From positions 930,001 to 994,000 of the forward strand of contig NZ_CATNLY010000001.1 in the NCBI RefSeq assembly GCF_950100655.1: 64,000 bases of DNA, written 5' to 3'. Under the pieces are notes generated by a model, which ran no database searches, was not told the origin of the DNA, and saw nothing but the letters and a program-made list of their open reading frames with translations. A program made the translations under genes and the position numbers. How positions within the stretch are numbered: position 1 is the first letter of the stretch; each line of letters starts with the position of its first letter. Source of the stretch: Pleomorphomonas sp. T1.2MG-36 (GTDB lineage Bacteria > Pseudomonadota > Alphaproteobacteria > Rhizobiales > Pleomorphomonadaceae). Shown in pieces: positions 10,394 through 19,108 of the stretch.

Positions 10394-11185
10394 CTAGACC
10401 TCGCCGTCGTCGACGATCCGCTTCTTCGGCCGATGGTTCTTGCCGTCGAGGCAGGTGATGATGCCGCGAAGCGTCCTGATCTCCTGTTGCGTCAGCTGCT
10501 GGCGCTGGAAGATGGCGCGGAGATTGTGGATCATCGTCGGCCGCTTCTCGGGCGGATGGAAGAAGTGCCGCTCGTCGAGCACCGACTCCAAATGATCGAA
10601 CAGGCCGAGCAGTTCCGCCTTGCCGGCCGGCGGCGAGCGGTCGGACGCGGCAAATGGCAGCGCGCTGTCGGGATCCTCGAAGCCGGCCTTGCGCCATTCG
10701 TAGGCCACCACCAGCACCGCCTGGGCAATGTTGAGGGACGCATACTCCGGCACCACCGGCAGCGTCAGGATCTCGTCGGCGAGCGCCACCTCGTCGTTGT
10801 TGAGACCCCAGCGCTCGCGGCCGAACAGCAGCCCCACCGCCGCGCCCTGCCCTTCCAGGTGCCGCATGTGCTTTGCTGCGTACACCGGCCCACGCACCGC
10901 CTTGGTGACGTCGCGATCGCGCGCCGTCGTGGCATAGACGAAGGAGAGATCGGCGATGGCATCCTCCAGCCGATCATAAACGCGCGCGGCGTGGATGATG
11001 TGCGTCGCCTTGGCGGCGTTGGCCTCGGCCTTCTCGTTGGGCCAACCGTCGCGCGGGGCGACGATCCGGAGATCGGACAGCCCGAAGTTGGCCATGGCAC
11101 GCGCCGCCGCGCCGATGTTCTCGCCCATCTGCGGCTCGCAGAGGATGATGGCCGGCCCGCGACCGGCCGCTGTGTCGTCCGACAT
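10394..11185 (-). CDS. TrmH/SpoU-family RNA methyltransferase (TrmJ-like)
   Basis: This 263-residue enzyme has a SPOUT methyltransferase fold with a deep-knot SAM site: ILCEPQMGENIGAAARAMANFG, LLFGRERWGLNNDEV and PVVPEYASLNIAQAV. The layout and C-terminal extension match TrmJ, which 2'-O-methylates position 32 of tRNA. The target cannot be fixed from sequence alone. The start at 11185 gives MSDDTAAGRG; an upstream in-frame GTG/ATG would add 17 poorly conserved residues. Confidence 0.88.
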   Translation of the reverse strand: MSDDTAAGRGPAIILCEPQMGENIGAAARAMANFGLSDLRIVAPRDGWPNEKAEANAAKATHIIHAARVYDRLEDAIADLSFVYATTARDRDVTKAVRGPVYAAKHMRHLEGQGAAVGLLFGRERWGLNNDEVALADEILTLPVVPEYASLNIAQAVLVVAYEWRKAGFEDPDSALPFAASDRSPPAGKAELLGLFDHLESVLDERHFFHPPEKRPTMIHNLRAIFQRQQLTQQEIRTLRGIITCLDGKNHRPKKRIVDDGEV

Positions 11186-11233
11186 GATCTCGCCTATCCC
11201 GCTTTTGGCGCGGGTTTGGCATATCGCGCCGGT

Positions 11234-11255
11234 CAAGAAAAGGGGAGAAATCCCC
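11234..11255 (-). terminator. short terminator after aldo/keto reductase
   Basis: On the minus strand, GGGGA and TCCCC (11255-11242) enclose a 4-base loop and are followed by TTTTCTTG. A second, GC-rich hairpin (GGTGGCGC/GCGCCACC, 11279-11299) lies just before it. Both lie between the reductase stop and the TrmJ-like gene. Confidence 0.5.
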
Positions 11256-11310
11256 GAACAGGGCCGGTTCGGAACGCAGGTGGCGCTCAGCGCGCCACCC
11301 GCGGCATCGT

Positions 11311-12342
11311 TCAGCGCGGTTTGGCGACCGTCGCTGCCCGCTCGGCGCCCTGCCGCTCCAGCATCCAGCCGGGATACTCGGCCGGCAACGCCGAAACCGC
11401 ATCGAGACGGGAAAGCTCATCGGCCGACAGCACCACCTCGCTGGCGGCGATGTTGTCGTCGAGCTGCTCGACCGACTTGGCGCCGATGATCACCGAGGAG
11501 ACGAACGGCTTGTGCAGCACATAGGCAAGCGCGATCCGGGCCACCGACACCCCCTTGTCCCTGGCGATCTCCGCCATCACGTCGATGGCGTCGAAAGCCC
11601 GGTCCTTGTTGACCGGCGGGAAGTCGAAGTTGGCGCGGCGCCCCTCGCCCGAGCCGTCGCGGTTGTACTTGCCGGACAGGAGACCGCCGGCCAGCGGACT
11701 CCACACCATCAACCCGACCTTTTCCGACAGAAGCAACGGAGCGATCTCGCGCTCCAAGTCGCGGCCGGCGATGGTGTAATAGGCCTGCAGGCTGGCGATA
11801 CGGTCGAGGCCGAGCCGATCGGCGATGCCAAGCGCCTTCATGATGCGCCAGGCCGGCCAGTTGGAAACGCCGACATAGCGGATGAGGCCCTCACGAACGA
11901 GGTCGTCGAGCGCCCTCACCGTCTCCTCGATCGGCGTCACCGGATCGGTGCCGTGGATCTGGTAGAGGTCGATATAGTCGGTGCCGAGCCGCTTCAGGCT
12001 GGCCTTGACGCCATCCATGATATGGCCGCGCGAGGCGCCGCGATCGTTGACGCCCTTGCCGACCGAGCCGAACACCTTGGTGGCCAGCACCACGTCCGAA
12101 CGGGAGCGGCCGGAGTTGCGGATCGCCGTGCCGGTGATCTGTTCCGACAGGCCTTCGGAATAGACGTCGGCGGTGTCGATGAAATTGACGCCCTTGTCGA
12201 GAGCGCCGGCGACGATGCGGTCGGCGACCGACTGGTCGAGCGAACCGATTGCGGTCCAGAAGCCCTGGCCGCCGAAGGTCATGGTGCCCAGGCAGATCTC
12301 GGAAACGAGGAGGCCAGTGCCACCAAGCGTGTTGTAGCGCAT
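11311..12342 (-). CDS. aldo/keto reductase
   Basis: This 343-residue NADPH-dependent aldo/keto reductase of the AKR superfamily has Asp/Tyr in FIDTADVYSEG, Lys in VVLATKVFG and His in LYQIHGTDP as the catalytic tetrad; the cofactor site is near SVIIGAKSVEQL. The substrate is unknown. The start MRYNTLGGTGLLVSE has AAGGTGA upstream; the frame stays open far beyond it without conservation. The gene is divergent from a LysR regulator, which probably controls it. Confidence 0.93.
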   Translation of the reverse strand: MRYNTLGGTGLLVSEICLGTMTFGGQGFWTAIGSLDQSVADRIVAGALDKGVNFIDTADVYSEGLSEQITGTAIRNSGRSRSDVVLATKVFGSVGKGVNDRGASRGHIMDGVKASLKRLGTDYIDLYQIHGTDPVTPIEETVRALDDLVREGLIRYVGVSNWPAWRIMKALGIADRLGLDRIASLQAYYTIAGRDLEREIAPLLLSEKVGLMVWSPLAGGLLSGKYNRDGSGEGRRANFDFPPVNKDRAFDAIDVMAEIARDKGVSVARIALAYVLHKPFVSSVIIGAKSVEQLDDNIAASEVVLSADELSRLDAVSALPAEYPGWMLERQGAERAATVAKPR

Positions 12343-12498
12343 GTCATCACCTTGAAGAATGGAATTGAGGAACGAAAAACTGTCGGCGCCGAAGCGCGCG
12401 GCGGGCGACGCGGCACGGCGAAAGCGGCCCTGGCGCCCACCGAAAACATAGGGTGTCGCAAGCGGGCGGAATAGCCATGCCCCATGGCACAGGCTGAT

Positions 12499-12524
12499 TA
12501 GCTGATCTATACAATCACCAGCTA
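12499..12524. promoter_or_regulatory. dyad in AKR/LysR divergent region
   Basis: TAGCTG (12499-12504) and CAGCTA (12519-12524) form a perfect inverted repeat with a 14-bp spacer, between the divergent aldo/keto reductase and LysR genes. Position and symmetry suit a LysR-family recognition site, although the spacing is a little longer than the usual T-N11-A core. Confidence 0.4.
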
Positions 12525-12607
12525 TTACGGCTGCTATTATGCATCCGGAGGCCGGGTTCGCCAAATCACGCTTGGGCGAGCCGGCAGCATCGATTCTGGA
12601 AGGCGCC

Positions 12608-13522
12608 ATGGCCCGAACCGACCTTTTCGACGGCATCAGCGAGTTTCTCACCGTCGTCCGGCGCGGCAGTTTCCGCGCCGCCGCCCGCGAACTCGGCGTC
12701 ACGCCGGGCGCCGTCAGCCAGGCGGTACAGACGCTGGAGCGGCGGATCGGCCTGCCGCTTCTCCATCGCACCACTCGCCATGTCGCCCTCACCGAAGCCG
12801 GAGAGCGGTTTCTTGCCGAGGTCCGACCAGCCGCCGAGGCCATCGCCGGCTCGCTCGACACGCTCGCCAATCTCAGCACCCGGCCGTCGGGAACGCTCAG
12901 GCTGCTCGTCCACAGCATCGCCGCCCGCGAAGTGCTGGCGCCGATGCTTCCGGCGTTCCTGGCGGCATATCCGGACATAGCCGTCGAGGTGATCACCGAC
13001 ACCAAGCGCCACGACCTCGTCGGCGGCGGGTTCGACGCCGGCATCCGCATCGGCGAGTTCATCGATCAGGACATGCTGACGGTTCGCGTCACGCCACCGT
13101 TCTCGTGGGTCGTCGTCGGTTCGCCGGCCTATTTCGCCGCGCACGGACGGCCGGCGACGCCCGACGACCTCGCCCATCACGACTGCCTGCGCTTCCGCCT
13201 GCCCGACAGCGGCGACCTCTATCGGTGGGAGTTCGAGCGGGAGGGTGTCGCCGTCACCATCGACCCGCCCGGGCAGATGACGTCGGACGACTCCGCCCTG
13301 CTGCGTGCCATGGCGGTGGCCGGCCTCGGCCTTGCCTACTCGTCATCGCAGACGGCGCGTCGCGAGCTTGCCGACGGACGCCTTGAAACCTGCCTCGACA
13401 CGTTCGCGCCGGCGCAGGATGCGCTCTACCTCTATTATCCCAAGTCGAGCCGGATGCAGCCGAAGCTGCGCGTCTTCGTCGACGCCTGCCTCAGAAGCAT
13501 GCGCGAGCGATCGAGGAATTAG
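12608..13522 (+). CDS. LysR-family transcriptional regulator
   Basis: This 304-residue LysR regulator has an N-terminal winged helix (FLTVVRRGSFRAAARELGVTPGAVSQAVQTLERRIGLPLLHR, about residues 11-52) and a C-terminal periplasmic-binding-like effector domain (residues ~90-295). The start MARTDLFDGI has GGAAGGC upstream; an earlier in-frame ATG at 12539 would add 23 residues before the normal N-terminus. It is divergent from the aldo/keto reductase. Its end overlaps the convergent lysE-like gene by 4 bp. Confidence 0.93.
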   Translation: MARTDLFDGISEFLTVVRRGSFRAAARELGVTPGAVSQAVQTLERRIGLPLLHRTTRHVALTEAGERFLAEVRPAAEAIAGSLDTLANLSTRPSGTLRLLVHSIAAREVLAPMLPAFLAAYPDIAVEVITDTKRHDLVGGGFDAGIRIGEFIDQDMLTVRVTPPFSWVVVGSPAYFAAHGRPATPDDLAHHDCLRFRLPDSGDLYRWEFEREGVAVTIDPPGQMTSDDSALLRAMAVAGLGLAYSSSQTARRELADGRLETCLDTFAPAQDALYLYYPKSSRMQPKLRVFVDACLRSMRERSRN

Positions 13523-14148
13523 CGCAGCAGACCGGCGACGAAGGACCCGATCGCCAGAAGGCCGAAGACGATGATCAGGGCGCCGGACAGCCGCCCCACC
13601 AACAGGGCGAACCGGTCGCTGACCTTGTGGCGCACCAGCGCCACGCCGCCCGTCAGGATGATCCACCAGGCCAGCGAGCCGGTGAACACGCCCGCGACCA
13701 CCACAATGGCAGACGCGGTGTCGGCCGTCGAAGCGAGGCCCAATCCGGCAAAGAACAGCGCGAAGGACAGTATGGTCGCCGGATTGGAGATGGTGAGCAG
13801 AAAGGTGGCGCCAATGGTGCCGAGAAGATCGCGGGCGCCGATCTCCGCCGCTGGACGCGGCGGCTTCGGCCGCATGCCCTGCCAGCCAAGCCAGATCATG
13901 GCGAGGCCGCCGACAAGGCGCATCGGCCCGTCGATCGTGACGAGAAAAGCCGAGAAGGCGGCAAAGCCTAGCGCGGCCAGGGCGCCATAGACCGCATCGG
14001 CAAGCGCCGTGCCGAGCCCACCGGACAGGCCGACCCAGAAGCCGCGTTGCAGCGTCCTGTTGATGCACAGCGCCCCGATGGGACCGAGAGGGGCGGCGAC
14101 GGCGAAACCGAGGGCAAACCCCTTGGCGGCAAACAACAGAAGGCTCAC
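13519..14148 (-). CDS. LysE-family amino-acid exporter
   Basis: This 209-residue membrane protein of the LysE/RhtB family has the signature start GFALGFAVAAPLGPIGALCINRTL and the conserved TISNPATILSFALFFAGLG, with about six hydrophobic segments. It should export an amino acid or related metabolite; the substrate is not evident. The start is GTG, with GGAGAGAG upstream, and its first bases overlap the AsnC-type gene's stop (GTGA), so the two form an operon in which the regulator probably senses the exported amino acid. Confidence 0.92.
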   Translation of the reverse strand: MSLLLFAAKGFALGFAVAAPLGPIGALCINRTLQRGFWVGLSGGLGTALADAVYGALAALGFAAFSAFLVTIDGPMRLVGGLAMIWLGWQGMRPKPPRPAAEIGARDLLGTIGATFLLTISNPATILSFALFFAGLGLASTADTASAIVVVAGVFTGSLAWWIILTGGVALVRHKVSDRFALLVGRLSGALIIVFGLLAIGSFVAGLLR

Positions 14149-14600
14149 GGTCTCTCTCCACGAGGACGGAAGGGAGGTTCGACGACGGTCGAAAGGGCGA
14201 TCATCGTTTCGCTGCGGGCGATCAGCCGGCGTCGCTTGAGATCGTCGAGGAAGGCCTCGACACCGGCGAGCGACGCCACGCGGATCTTGACGAGATAGTT
14301 CCAACCGCCGGTGACGTGCTGGCACTCGACGATGGAGGGATGGTCGACGGCAACCGCCCTGAACACCGTTTCGTCGGCGTCCGCCGCCAGCCCGATGAAG
14401 ACGAACGCGGCAATGCCCAGGCCCATCGCCCCCGCGTCGGCATCGACGGTGAAGCGGCGGATCACGCCCCCGGCGACGAGGCGCCGAATGCGTTCGTTGA
14501 CGGCCGAGGTCGACAGGCCAACCTCTCCGCCGATATCGGCCAGGGACCGACGCGCGTCGTCGCCGAGGCACATCACGATTTGACGATCAATCTCATCCAT
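14145..14600 (-). CDS. Lrp/AsnC-family regulator
   Basis: This 151-residue regulator has an N-terminal helix-turn-helix (DRQIVMCLGDDARRSLADI, EVGLSTSAVNERIRRLVAGGVI) and a C-terminal RAM ligand domain (residues ~65-140) of the Lrp/AsnC type. It is translationally coupled to the downstream LysE exporter, a common pairing in which the regulator responds to the exporter's substrate. TTGACA/TTGTAT promoter elements end only 5 bp before the ATG and no Shine-Dalgarno is seen. Confidence 0.93.
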   Translation of the reverse strand: MDEIDRQIVMCLGDDARRSLADIGGEVGLSTSAVNERIRRLVAGGVIRRFTVDADAGAMGLGIAAFVFIGLAADADETVFRAVAVDHPSIVECQHVTGGWNYLVKIRVASLAGVEAFLDDLKRRRLIARSETMIALSTVVEPPFRPRGERP

Positions 14601-14605
14601 GCCGC

Positions 14606-14635
14606 ATACAATCCCGACAAGATCCGATATGTCAA
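14606..14635 (-). promoter_or_regulatory. promoter of asnC-lysE, possibly leaderless
   Basis: On the minus strand, TTGACA (14635-14630) and TTGTAT (14611-14606) are 18 bp apart; the start ATG begins at 14600, 5 bp after the -10 element. The predicted transcription start falls on or beside the ATG, implying a leaderless message, as for the ArsR-type gene at 7252. Confidence 0.5.
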
Positions 14636-14704
14636 CACTTTTTGCTGATCTATAAGATTATGACAGGAAATTTTGACGTCAGAATCAATTTGGCCGCAAA
14701 AATC

Positions 14705-14741
14705 GAGTGCATGGACAGCACTCCGGCAAATCCCCTATAAC
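14705..14741 (+). promoter_or_regulatory. promoter and dyad of FMN reductase gene
   Basis: TGGACA (14712-14717) and TATAAC (14736-14741) with an 18-bp spacer form a plausible sigma-70 promoter. The -35 element lies inside a perfect dyad, GAGTGC (14705-14710) and GCACTC (14718-14723), which would suit a repressor site. Confidence 0.5.
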
Positions 14742-14776
14742 AAGGGCCTCAGTTTCCCCGGACAAAGGAGAGAAGC

Positions 14777-15328
14777 ATGGCCTATGACGTCGCTGTTCTG
14801 GTTGGCAGTCTGCGCAAGGGTTCTTTCTCGCGAGCGGTGGCCGACAATCTCGCGACGCTTGCCGGAGACAAGCTGGCGCTTCGCATCATCGAGATCGGTG
14901 ATCTGCCGCTCTACAATCCGGATCTCGATGGCGATGCGCCGCCGGCCGCCTGGACCAGATTTCGAGGCGAGGCCGTTTCCGCCGACGCCGTCCTGTTTGT
15001 CACACCCGAATACAACCGGTCGGTTCCCGGCTCGCTCAAGAATGCCCTCGACGTCGGCTCCCGCCCCTACGGACACAGCGTATGGAAGGGCAAGCCCACC
15101 GCCATCGTCAGCGTCTCGCCGGGCATGCTGGGCGCGTTCGGCGCCAACCATCACCTTCGCCAGCCGTTGGTTTTCCTGGACATGCCGGTCATGCAGCAGC
15201 CCGAAGCCTATGTCTCCAAGGTGGGCGATCTCCTGGACCAGGACGGCAAGCTCACCAACGATGACACCAAGGCCTTCCTCTCCGGCTTCCTCGCCGCCTT
15301 CGCGACCTGGATCGGCAAACACAAGTAA
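14777..15328 (+). CDS. NADPH-dependent FMN reductase
   Basis: This 183-residue flavodoxin-like reductase belongs to the NADPH-dependent FMN/quinone/chromate reductase group. The FMN phosphate loop is [10 protein letters not shown] (residues 10-19), and [16 protein letters not shown] is the family signature near the isoalloxazine. Such enzymes reduce quinones, azo dyes or chromate, usually as protection against oxidative stress. The strong ribosome site AAAGGAGAG precedes the ATG. map starts 28 bp after the stop, so the pair may be co-transcribed. Confidence 0.93.
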   Translation: MAYDVAVLVGSLRKGSFSRAVADNLATLAGDKLALRIIEIGDLPLYNPDLDGDAPPAAWTRFRGEAVSADAVLFVTPEYNRSVPGSLKNALDVGSRPYGHSVWKGKPTAIVSVSPGMLGAFGANHHLRQPLVFLDMPVMQQPEAYVSKVGDLLDQDGKLTNDDTKAFLSGFLAAFATWIGKHK

Positions 15329-15355
15329 GCGCCCGAGGGCGACAAGAAAGTCGAC

Positions 15356-16105
15356 ATGACCATCACCAACGAAGACGAACTCGACGGCCTCAAGGCGATC
15401 GGCCGCGTCGTGGCCGACGCCATCGCCGCCATGGCCACGGCCGTTCGCCCCGGCATCACCACGGCCGAACTCGACGAGATCGCCGGCCGCGTTCTCGACG
15501 AAGCCGGCGCCATCCCGGCCCCGAAGGAGAGCTACGGCTTTCCCGGCATCGCCTGCATCTCGGTCAGCGAGGAGATCGCCCACGGCATCCCCGGCGACCG
15601 GGTGCTGAAGGTCGGCGATCTCATCAACCTCGACGTCTCCGCCTCCAAGGACGGGTTCTTCGCCGACAGCGGCGCCTCCTTCGCCGTAGCCCCCGTACCG
15701 GCCAAGCTGGACAAGCTCTGCCGGGACGGTCGTCGCGCCATGTGGGCCGGCATCGGCGCCGTGGCGCCCGGCAAGCCGCTGGCCGGCGTCGGACGCGCCG
15801 TCGGCGCCTTCGCCCGCAAGAACGGCTATACGCTGGTCCGCAACCTCGGCAGCCACGGCGTCGGCCGGTCGCTGCACGAGGAACCGTCGGACATCGCCAC
15901 CTGGCCCGATCCGCGCGAACGGCGCATCATCACCGACGGCCTCGTCTTCACCGTGGAGCCCTTCCTGTCGCTGGGCGCCGAATGGGCCGAGGACGGCGAC
16001 GACGAGTGGACGCTCTACTCCGAGCCGCGCGCGCCAACGGTGCAGTTCGAGCATACCATCGTCGCGACCCGCAACGGCCCCGTCGTCGTCACCCTCCCGT
16101 CCTGA
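15356..16105 (+). CDS. map: type I methionine aminopeptidase
   Basis: This 249-residue methionine aminopeptidase removes the initiator Met from nascent proteins. All metal ligands are visible: Asp93 (INLDVS), Asp104 (FFADSG), His167 (GSHGVG), Glu201 (FTVEPF) and Glu232 (VQFEHT); catalytic His76 is in AHGIPG. It lacks the N-terminal zinc extension of eukaryotic forms. Gene neighbours make this possibly a second map gene rather than the usual housekeeping copy; that cannot be tested here. Confidence 0.93.
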   Translation: MTITNEDELDGLKAIGRVVADAIAAMATAVRPGITTAELDEIAGRVLDEAGAIPAPKESYGFPGIACISVSEEIAHGIPGDRVLKVGDLINLDVSASKDGFFADSGASFAVAPVPAKLDKLCRDGRRAMWAGIGAVAPGKPLAGVGRAVGAFARKNGYTLVRNLGSHGVGRSLHEEPSDIATWPDPRERRIITDGLVFTVEPFLSLGAEWAEDGDDEWTLYSEPRAPTVQFEHTIVATRNGPVVVTLPS

Positions 16106-16109
16106 GACC

Positions 16110-16130
16110 TTACGTTTACGTTAGCGTACG
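16110..16130. promoter_or_regulatory. ACGTTTACGT-type operator between map and icd
   Basis: The sequence at 16110-16130 contains ACGTTTACGT followed by TTAGCGTACG, so three ACGT/CGTA half-sites are closely spaced. It resembles operators reported for MerR-family LiuR regulators of branched-chain and fatty-acid degradation (TTNACGTNNACGTNAA type). It lies 134 bp before icd and is a candidate control site for that gene. Confidence 0.35.
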
Positions 16131-16263
16131 CCCAAAAGCGAAGCGGCCGGACTGGCCTCGGCGACGACGCCATGCTACAGGCGGTTCATCCGTGCGTTTG
16201 CGTATCGGCAGGCGCACGAACCGGCCCCAAGGCCCGGCCACACGTTCGGAAGGTCACCCCACT

Positions 16264-17481
16264 ATGGCGAAGATCAAGGTTGCGAACCCGGTCGTCGATC
16301 TCGACGGCGACGAGATGACCCGCATCATTTGGCAGTTGATCAAGGACAAGCTGATCCTGCCCTATCTCGATATCGACATCGAATATTACGACCTCTCCGT
16401 CGAGAACCGTGACGCCACCGCCGACCAAGTGACCATCGACGCCGCCCACGCCATCAAGAAGCACGGCGTCGGCATCAAGTGCGCCACCATCACGCCCGAC
16501 GAGGCGCGCGTCACGGAGTTCAACCTCAAGGAAATGTGGAAGTCGCCCAACGGCACCATCCGCAACATCCTTGGCGGCGTCATCTTCCGCGAGCCGATCA
16601 TCTGCAAGAACGTGCCGCGCCTCGTGCCCGGCTGGACGCAGCCGATCGTCGTCGGCCGTCACGCCTTCGGCGACCAGTACAAGGCGACCGACTTCAAGTT
16701 CCCCACCAAGGGTACGCTCTCCATCAAGTTCGTCGGCGAAGACGGCGCGGTGATCGAGAAGGAAGTGTTCAAGGCCCCCGGATCCGGCGTGGCGCTCGCC
16801 ATGTACAATCTCGACGAGTCGATCCGCGACTTCGCCCGCGCTTCGTTCAATTACGGCCTGCTGCGCAAGTGGCCGGTCTACCTGTCGACCAAGAACACCA
16901 TCCTCAAGGCCTATGACGGCCGCTTCAAGGACCTCTTCCAGGAGGTGTTCGACGCCGAGTTCAAGGCCGAGTTCGACAAACTGGGCATCACCTACGAGCA
17001 CCGCCTGATCGACGACATGGTCGCCTCGTCGCTGAAGTGGTCCGGCGGTTACATCTGGGCCTGCAAGAACTACGACGGCGACGTGCAGTCCGACACCGTG
17101 GCGCAGGGCTTCGGCTCGCTCGGCCTGATGACCTCCGTGCTGCTGACGCCGGACGGCAAGACGGTGGAAGCCGAGGCAGCCCACGGCACGGTCACCCGTC
17201 ACTATCGCGAGCACCAGAAGGGCAAGGAGACCTCGACCAACTCCATCGCCTCGATCTTCGCCTGGACGCGCGGCCTCGCCCACCGCGCCAAGCTCGACAG
17301 CAACACCGACCTCGCCAAGTTCGCCGACACGCTGGAAAAGGTCTGCGTCGATACCGTCGAAAGCGGCTTCATGACCAAGGATCTCGCCCTCTTGATCGGG
17401 CCGGACCAGAAGTGGCTGTCGACCACCGGCTTCCTTGAGAAGGTCGCCTCCAACCTCGAAGCCGAAATGGCCAAGTGGTGA
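16264..17481 (+). CDS. icd: NADP-dependent isocitrate dehydrogenase
   Basis: This 405-residue enzyme of the dimeric, eukaryote-like type II NADP-isocitrate dehydrogenases is common in alphaproteobacteria. It decarboxylates isocitrate to 2-oxoglutarate in the TCA cycle. Features: [16 protein letters not shown] at the N-terminus, the substrate-site [12 protein letters not shown], catalytic Tyr and Lys regions ([17 protein letters not shown]), metal Asp in RLIDDMVA and the signature [21 protein letters not shown]. The upstream frame is open but unconserved; ATG 16264 follows GGAAGG. A strong terminator follows. Confidence 0.97.
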   Translation: MAKIKVANPVVDLDGDEMTRIIWQLIKDKLILPYLDIDIEYYDLSVENRDATADQVTIDAAHAIKKHGVGIKCATITPDEARVTEFNLKEMWKSPNGTIRNILGGVIFREPIICKNVPRLVPGWTQPIVVGRHAFGDQYKATDFKFPTKGTLSIKFVGEDGAVIEKEVFKAPGSGVALAMYNLDESIRDFARASFNYGLLRKWPVYLSTKNTILKAYDGRFKDLFQEVFDAEFKAEFDKLGITYEHRLIDDMVASSLKWSGGYIWACKNYDGDVQSDTVAQGFGSLGLMTSVLLTPDGKTVEAEAAHGTVTRHYREHQKGKETSTNSIASIFAWTRGLAHRAKLDSNTDLAKFADTLEKVCVDTVESGFMTKDLALLIGPDQKWLSTTGFLEKVASNLEAEMAKW

Positions 17482-17508
17482 TAGGCTGATCAGGACCGGG
17501 AAACATGA

Positions 17509-17540
17509 GGCGGCGGATCGGAAACGGTCCGCCGCCTTCC
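17509..17540 (+). terminator. intrinsic terminator after icd
   Basis: GGCGGCGGA (17509-17517) pairs perfectly with TCCGCCGCC (17528-17536), followed by TTCCGTTTG. The T tract is short but the stem is strong. Confidence 0.75.
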
Positions 17541-17797
17541 GTTTGACTAGACCTATTGATGAGGGACGGCCAACCCGGCCGCCTTGAGTTGGCGGTGACA
17601 TTCCCGCCGGCTGGAAATACCGTCACTTCGGACAAACGTTGCTTCGAGAGCGTGCAAGGTCATCCCGGACGGCTTCGGCAGCGTTCGTCTCGGGGCTCCC
17701 GTCGCCCGGGTCGGACCGGCCCGATCGACGAGACGCGCCCCGGGTTTCGGCAAGGGTTCGCCGCCAAGCGCGGCACCCTCCATCTGGAGAGGCTAAC

Positions 17798-17974
17798 GTG
17801 GCGCACAAGTTCGAAATCAAGAAGAACAAGGCCGACGAGTACGTCGCCTACTTCAAGTACAATGGCGAAACCATCTTCTGGACGGAAGGCTACAAGTCCA
17901 AGGCCTCGGCCATCAACGCCATTGAATCCATCAAGAAGAACGGCCCGGACGCCCCTACCGAAGACAACAGCTGA
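17798..17974 (+). CDS. DUF1508 (YegP-like) small protein
   Basis: This is a 58-residue protein with one DUF1508/YegP unit: FEIKKNKADEYVAYFKYNGETIFWTEGYKSKASAINAIESIKKN. The family is small, beta-rich and widespread; its molecular role is unknown, though members are often induced by stress. The start is GTG behind a good GGAGAGG ribosome site. It carries a single repeat unit, whereas Escherichia coli YegP has two. It stands alone in a 600-bp interval. Confidence 0.85.
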   Translation: MAHKFEIKKNKADEYVAYFKYNGETIFWTEGYKSKASAINAIESIKKNGPDAPTEDNS

Positions 17975-18059
17975 GCGCCGGGTAGTCGCCAGCTGGGATG
18001 CGGGTATCCGGCCGCCCGGCGAATGCTCGGGATTGCCATGAGGGACTGGGCAAATGGAG

Positions 18060-18081
18060 CCCGCCGGCCGGAACCGGCGGG
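18060..18081. terminator. GC hairpin after VOC gene
   Basis: CCCGCCGG (18060-18067) pairs with CCGGCGGG (18074-18081) across six bases, just past the minus-strand stop of the VOC gene at 18095. There is no T run, so termination is uncertain. Confidence 0.4.
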
Positions 18082-18094
18082 TACCCTGCCCTTG

Positions 18095-18463
18095 TCAGGC
18101 CGTCACGGCGAATATGCGGATGCGATGCCCATCGGGATCGGCCAGCATGACACTGCGACCGAAGTCCAGATCGACGGGCGATTGGAAAACCGGCAGCCCG
18201 CGCGCAACCCAACGCTCGTGAAACGCATCGACGTCGGCGGGCGCCTTCATGGCAATGCCGATCTCAAGGGCGCCCGGCGCCCCTCCCGTGGCCGGCTCCA
18301 CCGTGTCCTTGGACCATAGGCCGACCTTGATTCCCCCCTCAAGAACGAACAGCACGAAGGTCGGCGACGACTCGACCGGAGCCGTTCCGAACAGCTCGCG
18401 ATAGAAGCCGCCGCTCGTTTCCGGATCGGCGACATGCAGCAGATAATAGGTGGGCGTGACCAT
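18095..18463 (-). CDS. VOC (glyoxalase-fold) family protein
   Basis: This 122-residue protein has one vicinal-oxygen-chelate fold made of two babbab units: TYYLLHVADPETSGGFYRELFG at the N-terminus and VMLADPDGHRIRIF at the C-terminus. Members of this size act as glyoxalases, ring-cleaving dioxygenases or drug-binding resistance proteins; which one cannot be told. The start MVTPTYYLLH is chosen because GAGGAG precedes it. Neighbours give no functional clue. Confidence 0.87.
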   Translation of the reverse strand: MVTPTYYLLHVADPETSGGFYRELFGTAPVESSPTFVLFVLEGGIKVGLWSKDTVEPATGGAPGALEIGIAMKAPADVDAFHERWVARGLPVFQSPVDLDFGRSVMLADPDGHRIRIFAVTA

Positions 18464-18573
18464 GGGTGTCTCCTCGCACGATTGCGATAGAGCACGCATA
18501 CGACATCATGCTGCCAATATTTGGCAGCATCAACGCAGAGCCTGTAGTCTTCCAACAGCCCCCGGAAAGCGTC

Positions 18574-18834
18574 TCAGACGCGGCGGCGCAGGAAGAGCGA
18601 CGGCAGCCGGAGGTGAACCAGCGTGGCACCGACGGCGTAGGCGATCTCGAAGAAGATGGCGGCCTCGGCGATATGGAGAGCCACGCGCGAGCCGGAGGCG
18701 CCCAGGGTCATGGCCTCCAGGAAGGCGCAGACACAGGCGGCAAAGGCCAGCGGGGCCATGGCAATCAGCCGGAACTGCGTTCCGACGATCAGGCCGGCCA
18801 CGACCAGCACGAGCACCAACTCAAGCGCAAGCAT
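18574..18834 (-). CDS. small hydrophobic membrane protein
   Basis: This is an 86-residue protein with three hydrophobic segments, about residues 3-18, 22-42 and 50-72, and a basic C-terminus (LPSLFLRRRV). GGAGG is well placed before the ATG at 18834. No family was recognised. It follows the LysR-like remnant region and precedes the VOC gene on the same strand. Real-gene status rests on the ribosome site, the membrane-protein pattern and the absence of a better frame. Confidence 0.6.
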   Translation of the reverse strand: MLALELVLVLVVAGLIVGTQFRLIAMAPLAFAACVCAFLEAMTLGASGSRVALHIAEAAIFFEIAYAVGATLVHLRLPSLFLRRRV

Positions 18835-18924
18835 GTATCGGCCTCCGACACTCGACTCGCCCTCCCCCGCCGCGGGGCCGGAACGAACCGTCACGCTGTG
18901 TTTTTATTCCAGTACGAATCTATC

Positions 18925-19083
18925 ATGTTTAAATCTTGCAACTCAGTCTATTTCTACTTAGTCGTAGTAACACGTGAAACCTTTTCAATTCTGCTGGTAG
19001 CGAAGCTGGAAGTTCTGTCACAAATGCAAATGTCCAGTTCACTTCAAAGACTTGAAAAGAATATCGCCTCGATTAGACTTTAG
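18925..19083 (+). pseudogene. possible LysR helix-turn-helix remnant
   Basis: A 52-codon frame in a low-GC pocket reads like a decayed LysR N-terminal domain. VYFYLVVVTRETFS resembles the first helix. LSQMQMSSSLQRLEKNI matches the SQxxxSxxLxRLExxI recognition-helix spacing exactly. A stop follows at IRL, and a shifted frame continues with FSRHGNLF, like the usual LFxRxG continuation. The rest of the gene is absent; a convergent GNAT gene occupies the space. It is probably a horizontally acquired, truncated and frameshifted fragment. Confidence 0.35.
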
Positions 19084-19108
19084 TCGGCACGGCAACTTAT
19101 TCCCACCG

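Noticed and set aside
11311..13062. A 583-codon form of the aldo/keto reductase reaching across the LysR gene
   Set aside because: The extra N-terminal 240 residues are antisense to LysR and unconserved; the family start with a ribosome site is at 12342.
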